From Prorocentrum cordatum (lineage: Eukaryota; Sar; Dinophyceae; Prorocentrales; Prorocentraceae), in the NCBI GenBank assembly GCA_963575745.1, contig CAUYUJ010003625.1, positions 248,501 through 312,500 on the forward strand: DNA of 64,000 nt. The letters are read 5' to 3'. The first letter of the stretch is position 1. Each line of letters begins with the position of its first letter. The translations under genes were made by a program, and so were the position numbers. The notes below the pieces were generated by a model. It made no database searches. It saw only the letters and a list, made by a program, of their open reading frames with translations, and was not told the origin of the DNA. Below are positions 55,515 to 64,000 of the stretch, piece after piece.

Positions 55515-55858
55515 GCGATCGAAAGATCGCGCCCTCTCTCTCGAGTGGAGAGCCGCCTCATCAGCTAGCTGGGTGTCCATCGCCTCCTCCTGGATCTTGC
55601 GGCGCTGCCAGTGCGCGCGCATGACGCGGAGGGACCTGCACAGCAGGAACCTCGCGCCAGGGAGACCATGACTATACACCGCAACTAGTTCATGGTGTCA
55701 CATATATGCTACACGCTCCGCCGCACGTCAGACCACAATGCCAACAATAAGAATCAAGATATCACATGCTGCACAGGCACCGCGTCGACTCGCGCGCCTC
55801 CCTGAAATAGCCCCCCCCCCCCTCTCTGTCCGCGAAGCCTCCCTCGAGATCCCTCACG

Positions 55859-55907
<49 letters not shown>

Positions 55908-58165
55908 AAAAAAAAAAACTGCTGATAGCAATGGCGCGTTTCAAGCGTGATCTGTCCACGCACACGCACGCACCTCAAGCTCAACATGCTGATACGTGAT
56001 GGGACCTGCTCCCACTGCCCTCTCTCCCCCCCCCTTCGCTGCCATTGCCCAACCCTCCCCTTTCCCACCCCCTCGTACCTCCACTCACACCCTCTTATAC
56101 ACCAAGGCGTAGCCTCCCTCCTCATTGCCTTCGCTATTCGCCCCCTGCCCCCAGCAACGCGATCCAGCCTCCATGTTCTTCTGTGAGATGCGCGTGCCCT
56201 CCATCTCGAGCGTCATCGCGATGAGCGTGCTGTCGAATACCTCCCCTGATCCTCGCTTCATGCACTTTCCCCCGTGCCCTCGCTCACCGCCTCCGAGTCT
56301 TTCCTTACCCGTGCCCTTGCTGCTCTCCGTCTTTCCTTTGCTCGAGTGGGCGACAAGATCTTGTCGCTCCCTGTCCCCGCTTACCTCCCTCCCCTTACCC
56401 TCGGCCCTCTCGGTCCAACCTCGCCTCCAGGCCTGCACCCTGCTATAGCAGCAGGTCCCTCGACCCCTCCATGCATCCCTCCACGCCCTCGCTCCCCTTC
56501 CTAACCCTGCACTTCCCTCCATACCCTCGAGTCTTCGCATCTTATCCTGACCCCCCCCGTCCCACCTGCCAGGATTCTGGCTGAGGCCGACAGGAAGAGG
56601 ACTTCGCTGGATAGCTCGACCAGTCGGGGATGTCGTCATAGCCTACGGCCGCGGAGGGCGGTCGGGCCCTGAGCCTCATCATCACCCTCGCCCTCAGACT
56701 CACCCGCGCCCTCGATCCACATCCTCATCCTCGCCCTCGATCAGCTTCACTCGCAGCGATGGGGGCGAGGCAGAAGGTCCGCGAGAGTGAGGGTGATGAT
56801 GAAAACGCCTCCCCCCCTCCCTCCCCTAACCTCCCGTCCCCGAGAGCGAGGGTGATGATGAAGCCCTCGATCCGCTTTACTCGCAGCGACGGGGACGAGG
56901 TCAGCGAGAGTGAGGGTGATGATGATCATGCTCCTCTATCCTCCCGTCCTCGAGTGCGGTCCCCCCGTCCCCGAGAGCGAGGGCGGCGATGAAGCCCTCG
57001 ATCCGCTCTGCTCGCAGCGACGGGGACGAGGTCGGCGAGAGCGAGGGTGATGATGATCATGCTCCTCTATCCTCCCGTCCTCGAATGCGGTCGCATTCCC
57101 CTAACCTCGGATCCCCTCCTCTATCCTCCCCTCCCTCCCCTAACCTCCCGTCCTCGAGTGCGGTCTCATTCCTCCCGTCACCTGTTCCTCAATCCTTATC
57201 CGTATCCATGCCCTTCTTCGATTCCCTTCTTACCCTTCCCTCTCCCACCTCCTTCACCCCTCTCTCCTGGCAGGCAGCGGCCTGGCAACTTCGGGTGGGT
57301 CGCGTCCACAGTGGTTCCGATCGCCTCGCAGGCGGGCGGAGGCAACCGATCGACGACAACAACACGACCGCTAACGGGGCTACACATGACCGCCTGTTGC
57401 CCCCCCTTCTCCCTGGAAGTATCTTCACCTCTATGCTCCTCGACGTGCTCGTGATCCCCCTGATCCCCTCGTCCCTCTCGATCTCTACCCCTCCTTCCTC
57501 TTCTGCCCCTTCTCCCCCCCCCCCCCCCCTGCGTCCTCTATTCCTCCTTTTCTTTCTTTTCCAATCGAGAACGCCCCCATCGCAAATGCGGCGGCCTCTG
57601 CCATGAGGGCGAGGTCGATGTCAGCCGTCTTCTTGTTCCTCAGCTTTTCCATCGCGGCTGCAGCCCGGCGATGGAAGATCGATCGGGACAAAGAAAGATG
57701 ATTCGGACGAAGACTCGAGGTGGAGAGAGAAGCGGAGGAGAAGGAGAAGGACGAGGACGAAAACGGCCTCGGCTCCGGCCTTGACCAACGCCATGTGCGA
57801 GCGATATCGTCGCACGAACTGGCCTCGCGCCCATCTGCACCATCGCATCGGGATGGTGCGGCCCGGGCACCGTCGAGGAATCGATCTGACAAGACCCACG
57901 GCTTCGGGGCGCCCTGGGGCCCGGAGGAGCAGGGGGAGGAGGAGGAGGAAGATCTCCAGGAGCGGCGCTCAGAGGAGGCGCAAGCTTAGGAAGGACGGGG
58001 TGGGTGGAGGAGGGGGGAAAGGCGAGGATCCCAAGAAGGATGGATCGAGGAAGGATGGAGGAGAGAGGATGAGTCCTCGGGGCGCCACTCTGGCACCCCA
58101 GCGGCGTCGCACGCCATGTCCACCAGCCGCGGCACCGCCTCGAGCGATGGGCCGCCATCGCCCAT
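54517..58165 (-). CDS. Candidate multi-exon gene of unknown function (about six exons)
   Basis: Exon-like islands on the minus strand, 5' to 3': MGDGGPSLEAVPRLVDMACD (ATG 58165); MEKLRNKKTADIDLALMAEA followed by AFAMGAFSIG (57650-57560, then a GA donor); EVFDSTLIAMTLEMEGTRIS (56255-56170, acceptor CAG|G, GA donor after EAG); SLRVMRAHWQRRKIQEEAMD and TQLADEAALHS (55640-55550, acceptor CAG|G); DEDDDIEELPEHTLRMYIQR followed by AQESVPQAMG (55050-54955, acceptor CAG|G); and SFGTPSHPALIHNFGGRVFL ending in Lys-stop at 54517. Acceptors fit the AG|G rule. Phase continuity was not proven. No known domain; helical and charged. Confidence 0.45.
55458..55918. repeat. (AG)n run and poly-A run
   Basis: AG repeats at about 55463-55512 and a 45-base A run followed by a T and nine more A at about 55859-55918. 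Both sit in putative introns. Confidence 0.95.
56857..57092 (+). repeat. 131-bp tandem duplication
   Basis: The segment starting 'gatgaagccctcgatccgct' at 56857 recurs at 56988 with a few changes; both copies include 'gagggtgatgatgatcatgc' and 'cctctatcctcccgtcctcg'. A more divergent partial copy precedes at about 56757. Confidence 0.85.
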
Positions 58166-58474
58166 GGCGCCTCGGGACGGCCGAAATTGATGGATCGACC
58201 GTTCGGCATGACCGCGCTGGTGGACATGGCGGTCGGCCGCATGGTCCCCTCTCCCCCGGCACGGCCTCCAGGGCGGGCGACGCCGCGCGGCCGCGGCCGC
58301 GGGCGGCGCGCGCGCGTCGCCGCGCGGCGACGCGCGCGAGGGCGCTCCCGCGCGGGCGCGCCCTTGAGCAGGGGCGACGGCAGAGCGCGCCGCGAGCGCG
58401 CGAGCAAGGCAGGAGGGTCGAGGTGGAAGAAGGAGGAGGAGAAGAATAATGATAATCTAGTTTATTATTCTATA

Positions 58475-58578
58475 TATATATATATAAAGGATAGACTCTC
58501 ACGATCGAGTGCGCATTCTGGTGGGTGCCAGCATGGTAAGCCAAGACATCATTGCCTACTACCAAAAAGCACGACATC

Positions 58579-58630
<52 letters not shown>

Positions 58631-58690
58631 AAGACATCCACGAAAAAACAAAACATACCAATATATATATATATATATATATAAAGACGC
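58475..58690. repeat. TA runs and poly-A run
   Basis: TA runs at 58471-58487 and 58662-58683 flank an A run of about 50 bases at 58579-58629. It lies just beyond the truncated end of the copia RT on the minus strand, so the A run could be a poly-A tail-like remnant or simple repeat. Confidence 0.9.
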
Positions 58691-58739
58691 GTCGGAATCG
58701 AATCTAAATCAAGCCAATTCCCAAAACAACTAATCAAAC

Positions 58740-59500
58740 CGTCGTCGTGAAAAAATTGCGACTCCCAGAGGTCTGGGTCTCGGGGTGCTTCGACTTGCCC
58801 CTGCGTCTCTGCACTTCGCCGCGCAGGAGCGCCTTCTCGACGTCGACCGCGACATGGCCCCTGTCGGGGCGACGCGCCGCCCCCGAGGATGGCAGGCGCC
58901 GGGGCGCCCGCTTCGCTGCCCCAACCAACGCCCCTGGGTCTCTGGCGCCCACGTCGCGGAAGCCCCTCAGCGCCACACGGCACCCGATGACCACGACAGT
59001 CTTGCCGCCCCATCCCTGCCGGCACTTCCACTTGAAGACGCAAGCGTCTGGAACCCATTACGTTTCGGGCGCCTTTGAGCGGCCGCCCCTCGAAACATTT
59101 GCACTTAGCCCCGATGGTGAGCTCCTCGAGGATGGCTGCCGCGACCTCCATCGACAGCCTCGACGCTGCCTCGTCGAACAGAAAGTCGACGCCGCGCTCG
59201 AAGACCGCGGTCTCGATGGCGGAATCAGCGTTGCGCCCGCGCGTCTGATGGGCACCGGCGACGCTGTCGCCAGTCGCAGACTCGTTGAAGCTCGGGCATA
59301 TACAACTCCACGCGTCCACCTCCGTCGCCACCCTCCTCCTCCAGCACGGCGCGGTCGCCCATGGGGGCCCCGCGCAAGCAATGGCGACGCTGCGCGCGGA
59401 TGCTCCGACGCAGGCGCTGGGCCCGGAGGCGCGAAGGCCACTCGCGCGGCCCGCGGCCTCGGTCGGCCGCGACGCGCTCGACGGCAGCGGAGATCTCATT
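58740..59500 (-). pseudogene. Ty1/copia-like RT N-terminal part
   Basis: SRLSMEVAAAILEELTIGAK leads into APET-stop-WVPDACVFKWKC, where TAA (about 59058-59060) sits in frame. Then CRVALRGFRDVGARDPG, RPDRGHVAVDVEKALLRGEV. The R-W-V-x-x-W-K, A-R-L-x-x-R-G-F-x-D and V-D-V-x-K-A-x-L-x-G series is the start of copia RT up to motif A. The domain then breaks off at about 58745. Confidence 0.65.
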
Positions 59501-60700
59501 CTGGCCGCCGGCGCTCTCCAGCCCCCCTGGCCCCTGGGCCAAATCTTCTGGCCCCTCGACTTCGCGCCATGCTGCCAACATCACTTGTTGCATGTGGTCG
59601 GAGAAGCCCCGCCGGTCTCCTCTGGCATGCCGACCGGGCCCATGGCGATCCACCAGCGGCGGCGCTGGCGGTGTCCTCGGGAACGGCAGTGACAAAAACA
59701 TCGAGCGTTCCGCCCGCGCCCTGTCCGGCGTCCGTCAACAAGAACGGCCGATCACCCAAGCTACACTGGATGGCGCGAGCTCCCTTCCAATGCTCGCCGA
59801 TGAGCTGGCGGGCGTCGAACGCGACGCCGTGGAGGTGGATCGGAAGGGCGTCGGCTGGCTTCCGAGGGAAGCGCCGGGCGGCCAGGCTGCAGGCGCACCC
59901 CCGGCCACCTGCCCACAGATTCCCGCCCGTCCATGAGCCGCGCAGCGTGAACGCCAAGTACTTGCAAGCATCTGCAAGACAAATGGCGCAGGGTATCAAG
60001 GACGCATGGGCGCCGTCGTGCCCGCCGTGAGCTGCGCGCCCTTGGCGCCCTCCCAGTGGCCGAAGGCCCCGGCCCCCGAGCCTGGCGCCACGTGCCCCAG
60101 GTAGTCCTCCCAGGCCAGCGCCGCGCGCCCCGCGCGGTCCCAGACCCAGCCTGCTCGCGCCATGCCGGTGCCCATCTCGGCGAAGACGGCGCCGATGGTG
60201 GCCCGGGCGCCAAACAGTCTGCAGACCACCTCGGCTCGGCGGCACTTGACCGCCACCTCGCCTCGAGCCGGGCCTGCAGACATGACTTCCCCAGGGCCCG
60301 CCCAGCCCGCCACATCCCTGGCGCTTGGCGGCCTGTGGATCTCCTCCTGGTCGCCCACGGCCCTTCGCGGGCTCGGTGGCGCGGGCCCTGCGGACGCGGC
60401 TCACGCGCGCGATCGATGCGCCTTCGATCGCGCGTTGCAGAGCGATGAGCGATCTCTCGGACGCGGCACTGCCGTCGGTTGGGCTGTACTTCCCCACCAG
60501 CAAGAGACTCGGCACAGGGCCCCGCAAACCCGGATACGCCAGACACGGACGCGCAACATCCCTCGAAACCAATTGTTCCAGACGGCGGCACGAACAATAT
60601 ACCGCACTGCAACACTTCCCGAATAAATCCAGACACGGGCCCTACAATCCTGGAAGACCCCCTAAACCCGGACCGAATCCTGCAGCGCAGCAAACAAAAA
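59496..60700 (-). pseudogene. Copia pol segment, probable region after integrase
   Basis: One frame carries CAICLADACKYLAFTLRGS and RFPRKPADALPIHLHGVAF followed by IGEHWKGARA. The F-P-R-K-P-x-D-A-L-P-x-x-x-H-G-V part resembles the short conserved region that follows the integrase in dinoflagellate copia polyproteins. No integrase catalytic triad could be identified in 60.0-61.2 kb, where the frame is unclear. Confidence 0.35.
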
Positions 60701-61656
60701 ATGCACGGGCGCTGAAAGCTGTGGCATTGCTAGAGACGCCGTCGTTTCCTTCGTGTTCCGTCTCCTGGTTAATCTGCGTCCTGGTCTCCGGGGGCCTGAT
60801 AGGTGCCGGCGACGCAGTCGCCGGATGCCCAACTCCGTTCTTCTGCTTCGAGCGGCGGCAGCATGGACGGCTGCCGCCCGGAGACGACGTCTCACGGCGC
60901 GACGCCGCCCACGCGGACGAGGCCGTTGCCAGCATAGATGGCACGTGCTAGTCTGGAGGCCAAGATCGCCGCGATGCCTGCGCGCCCCAGCTGCTCCTCC
61001 GCGGCGCGAAGTGCTCGTCGCAGCAGGGCCCCGCGCCGCTCGACGAAGCGAGCATGCTCTCGCGGGGCACACGCGTCAACATGCACTCGCATCCTCTTCG
61101 TCGACAGGCGGAATGCAGGGATGGTCCGGCGCGTTGGCGGCGGCCACATACGACGCCCACTGCAATTGTTGACCACCGTGGAGAGGAAGTTGAGGATGTT
61201 CTGCGGTGCGTTCGCTGCTCGCAGTGCTCACGATCTCTCCTCCGCGGCGGCGTGCCGCCACCAGAAAAGAAGCTTGCAAAGCTCCCGCGTGCGCATTTCG
61301 CGCGAGTCGCTGAAGCGCCCGTGGGCTGCGAGCGTTGGGGCGCCTGCAGCTGCGTCGGCAACTCGCGGCGTTGCTCGACGAGGCGCCGCGCCCGATGCTG
61401 GACTAGCTCGGACCCCCGGTCGAAAGACGCAGTCGCCCGAACCAGCACCCTGAGCTCCGGCGCTGGACGACGGGCTGGCTCCTGACCCTCCTGCAGACGC
61501 GGGCGGTAGCGCAGCCTCGCCAGCTGCACCAAGGTCTGCGCCGCTGGGTAGCTGCACTTGCTGATTGCAGGAGTGGCGCAATCCCCCAGGTCGCGCCGGG
61601 GCCCGCGGGCGCTGGCTGGCGCGCGAGCGCGGCCGGACGCGGGGGCCCGCGGGCCT

Positions 61657-61823
61657 GCACTTGCCGAACTCGCGAACGTGCGCGGGATTATCGCGTTCCT
61701 TCTCCTCTTGGCAGCTGGGGCACTCCCAGTGGCTCGGCGCGCTGCGAGGGTAGCGGCACGCTGCTGGATTCCCGAAGTGCACGGGCATGTCCGCCCGCGC
61801 GTTGCGCTCGCATGCCTCGCACG
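61657..61823 (-). pseudogene. Cys/His-rich (zinc-finger-like) segment of copia pol
   Basis: In the frame starting at 62061, residues 80-135 read YTCEACERN, then HFGNPAACRYP, HWECPSCQEEKERDNPAH and REFGKCR. Two repeats of C-x2-C followed by H and C at similar spacing suggest tandem zinc fingers. I recall the same paired pattern in dinoflagellate copia polyproteins after the methyltransferase-like module, and the order is the same here. Confidence 0.55.
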
Positions 61824-62127
61824 TGTAGCGCGCGCGCTCGGCTGCAACTTCGCGCCTGGTCTCTTCCTCGGCGGCCCCGGAAGCCACGGCTGGGGAGGCC
61901 GCTGATCGGACGCCGCATTCGCGAACGCAGTTCGCGAGATGCGGACGCAGAAAACGGCGACGCAAGTCCACTATGCCCTGGGCGATTCGCTCGGCCATCT
62001 TCCACGGCCAAATCTGGGCGTCGACCCCGTCGACCCTCGACGCGGACGCGGGCGCTTGCATGGGCAGCGGAGATCGGAGAACTGCAGGAGGATCTCTGGG
62101 GCGTTGGAGACCAGCCCGACAGTCATT

Positions 62128-62979
62128 TCAAGATGCCTCCGTGGCGATCCCAAAGCCCCAGCTGACACTAATCAAAGACGACCCGCTCGGCACTGCCAGC
62201 ACCTCTGCCCAGGGCGGCTCGGAATGCAGCCAAGATGGTTCGGGCTGCTCGTTGACGAAGTGGCCGCCCAGCTCGGTCTGCAGCCGCGCTAGGTAGCCGC
62301 AGAATTGGCCGCGCGGGGCCGCGCCCATCGCACGAGCGCAGCCAGACGCCGCGGAAACTGTCGTAGTTGAACGCAGCCCAGCGACCAGAGGGCAGGCAGG
62401 CAGGAGCCGCGACGGCGTCGCAAGGGGCCGACGTTGGCGAACGCACCGTTCCACGGATCGCTGCTGGCTCTCGTCGCTGAGGTCACAGCCAGTAGCCAAG
62501 TCGAAGTTATCCCCAACGCTGGGGCGGCGGCGAATGCCCTGTCTGCCGGTCCGCGCCCCCCCACCGCATGCCCCCGCGATGTCGGCGCCGTAGTTGCGCC
62601 GGGCGAGGTGGGCGAGGAGCTGGTGGATGGCGTCGAGCTCGGTGAACCGCGATGTCCGGGCACTCGCCAATTGGCGATCGGATGACCGGGCCGACGAGCC
62701 CTGGAACAACCAGGTGGGCAAGCCTGACGCGAGGCTGCCCTGGGCGTCGCGGTCGTCGCTCTCGTCGGTTTGACCCGGCTCGCCAGCGGCTGGGAAGCCC
62801 GGGAGATACGCGGCCAGACCCGCGAAGTCGGCGCCGCGATCGTCGCAAAGGTCCTCTGCGACATGCTCGCGTACTTCGGGCGCGCAGCCCTCGTTCACAT
62901 TTGCATTCTGGCGCGCGCGCTCTGCTGCGGGCCACGCGCCGGCAACGCAAATGCCATAAGGAAATGTTCCTACCCGCAA
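62128..62979 (-). pseudogene. Third methyltransferase-like module (copia-associated)
   Basis: Across two or three frames: REHVAEDLCDDRGADFAGLA, QTDESDDRDAQGSLASGLPT, FTELDAIHQLLAHLARRNYG (lead region), then NFDLATGCDLSDESQQRS. In another frame AAPACLPSGRWAAFNYDSF, and back in the first ARLQTELGGHFVNEQPEPSW. The order D-x-x-x-G-x-D, A-P-x-C-x-x-x-G, and H-F-V-x-E-Q-P matches the MTase-like region of dinoflagellate copia elements (Asp of motif II, catalytic-Cys loop with PAC instead of PPC, E-x-P of motif VI). Frameshifted, not functional. Confidence 0.5.
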
Positions 62980-63114
62980 AATGAGCGGGCCGGGATGTCT
63001 GCTCCAAGCGTTCCCTCGTCGTTCTCGGCGCGCCGCCCGACGTCGCCCGGGCGCGCCGCAGGGCGGGCGCTGGCGACGCAGTCGCCGGAAGCCTCCTGTA
63101 GCCCTTCTGTCTGT

Positions 63115-64000
63115 TTACCTGTGCTTGAGTGGTGCACGAGGTCGGCGCGCGCGCGCTCCAGGGCGTCGCGCCCGCGGCACTTGCGGCTGCCAGTTGGACC
63201 GGGCGAGGCGCCCGAGTCCGGCGAGATCGTGCTCCGCCGCAACCGCAACTTTCAAGTCACGCCTCTGATAACGCAACAGGATTTGCCGCCCAATAGGCAA
63301 GTCGGAAGTCGAGAGAGCGGGCGGCGCATCAAGGCCGCGCATGCACTCGCCCGTGGCTGATCGCCCCGTCGTCGACGCGCTCCTCAAGCATCGACACAGC
63401 AGTTGCCGATGGGCGCCCTGGCAGGAACCGTCGAGACGGCGCAATTGCGTTTGGCCTCTGGGGCCAAAGGCTTGCGGCAAGCTCGACGCTGGCTCAAGTG
63501 GAGCATTTGCTTGTCGACCATCCGCCGCGCTGCCCGTCGTTTCCACTGCGGGCCTCGCCAGCCAAAGACCACTAGCCTGGCGCCGGCGCCCGCGACTCTG
63601 GCGCGCCAGTGGGAGAGGGAGTCGAGGGTGGCGAGAAACCTGCCCGCGTTGTATATAAGCCGCAGCACGAAGTAGCTGGCGCCGGGGAACGCGCCGTCGG
63701 GCGGCGACCCCATGGCACCAACGATGTCTGTCGCGCGGGCAACGTCGGACCGCGATCTTGCAACGTTTGCGCAGCGCCCCCTTCCCGCGCATGGACCCAA
63801 GCGGGGCGCCATAGGACTGCTGCCCATTTCTGCCGGGCCAGGTCGGCGGGGCTGGCCCTTCGGACCGGCCAGGCCTCATCCTATCCGAGGCAGCTCCTCG
63901 GAGTCTTCGATGGCGCAGTCACCGGGTGACCCCGCGGAGGCGATGCCATGCTCTATCGCGGCGGAGTCTTGACCGGAGAACCAACGTGTCCGAGGGCTCC
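63115..64000 (-). pseudogene. Partial copia pol or gag-pol region at the right edge, unrecognised
   Basis: The frame 63827-63384 reads ATDIVGAMGSPPDGAFPGAS, YFVLRLIYNAGRFLATLDSL and KRRAARRMVDKQMLHLSQRR. It looks like a structured protein but I cannot name it. It is upstream of the methyltransferase-like module on the same strand, so it probably belongs to the same element, which continues beyond the window. Confidence 0.3.

Larger units (their letters stand above)
58740..63880 (-). mobile_element. Decayed Ty1/copia-like pol with methyltransferase-like module
   Basis: Minus-strand coding in changing frames across 5 kb: a partial ORF at 63.9-63.1 kb, a module like those in dinoflagellate copia pol (62.98-62.13), a Cys-rich segment (61.82-61.66), a region resembling the post-integrase part (60.0-59.5) and an RT start (59.3-58.75). 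Sequence composition is uniformly GC-rich. Frameshifts are frequent. Upstream gag would lie beyond the right edge. Element class is assigned mainly from the RT start. Confidence 0.6.

Noticed and set aside
56757-57095. Coding tandem repeat
   Set aside because: The 131-bp period is not a multiple of three, and both strands give inconsistent frames.
63482-63502. Second spliced-leader-like match (TGGCTCAAG)
   Set aside because: Too short, and it lies within coding-like sequence.

Overview
This window looks like nuclear DNA from a dinoflagellate. The evidence is GC-rich sequence crowded with decayed retroelements, many CAT, CTC and GT microsatellites, almost no compact host genes, splice junctions that fit the GA/GC-donor and AG|G-acceptor habit of dinoflagellates, and several protein families (Ty1/copia-like polyproteins, tyrosine-recombinase retroelements, methyltransferase-like modules) that I recognise from Symbiodiniaceae and Prorocentrum-type genomes. 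The species cannot be fixed from sequence alone. Family assignments come from reading motifs, not from database searches.

Layout. 1-3.6 kb (minus): Ty1/copia-like gag remnant with a CCHC knuckle, plus an open frame running off the left edge. 3.7-5.4 kb: ~90-bp tandem repeats, then long CAT and CTC microsatellites. 6.6-24 kb (minus): about 17 kb of almost continuous, decayed coding sequence. In order it holds a Cys-rich gag-like protein, a Pro-rich ORF, a C5 cytosine methyltransferase-like domain, an APE-type endonuclease, reverse transcriptase, a Cys-rich spacer and RNase H. After a canonical splice acceptor comes a second polyprotein with a UPF1-like SF1 helicase and a Cys/Trp-rich module. 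I read this as one giant non-LTR (LINE-like) element, or two adjacent ones. 24.5-27.1 kb (minus): two exons of a host gene joining a voltage-sensor-like membrane region to a cyclic-nucleotide phosphodiesterase domain; the giant element lies where its next intron would be. 30.0-38.3 kb (plus): a tyrosine-recombinase retroelement with both ends and all split direct repeats (A1-ORFs-B1-A2-B2, Ngaro-like), inserted in a CATATA-type microsatellite. It carries gag, RT, a methyltransferase-like module, RNase H, recombinase and an unknown last ORF. 38.5-39.5 kb (minus): Ty1/copia RT/RNase H fragment. 41.8-43.2 kb (minus): member of a multicopy dinoflagellate family of unknown function. 44.8-58.2 kb (minus): short exon-like islands between long simple repeats, probably two spliced genes plus one nearly intronless gene at 53.1-53.9 kb. 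58.7-64 kb (minus): decayed Ty1/copia-like pol with RT start, zinc-finger-like segment and a third methyltransferase-like module.

Most mobile-element ORFs are broken by frameshifts and stop codons. The host phosphodiesterase exons are intact. The most striking theme is that three different retroelement classes in one 64-kb window each carry a methyltransferase-like module, and one is physically linked to a UPF1-like helicase polyprotein.
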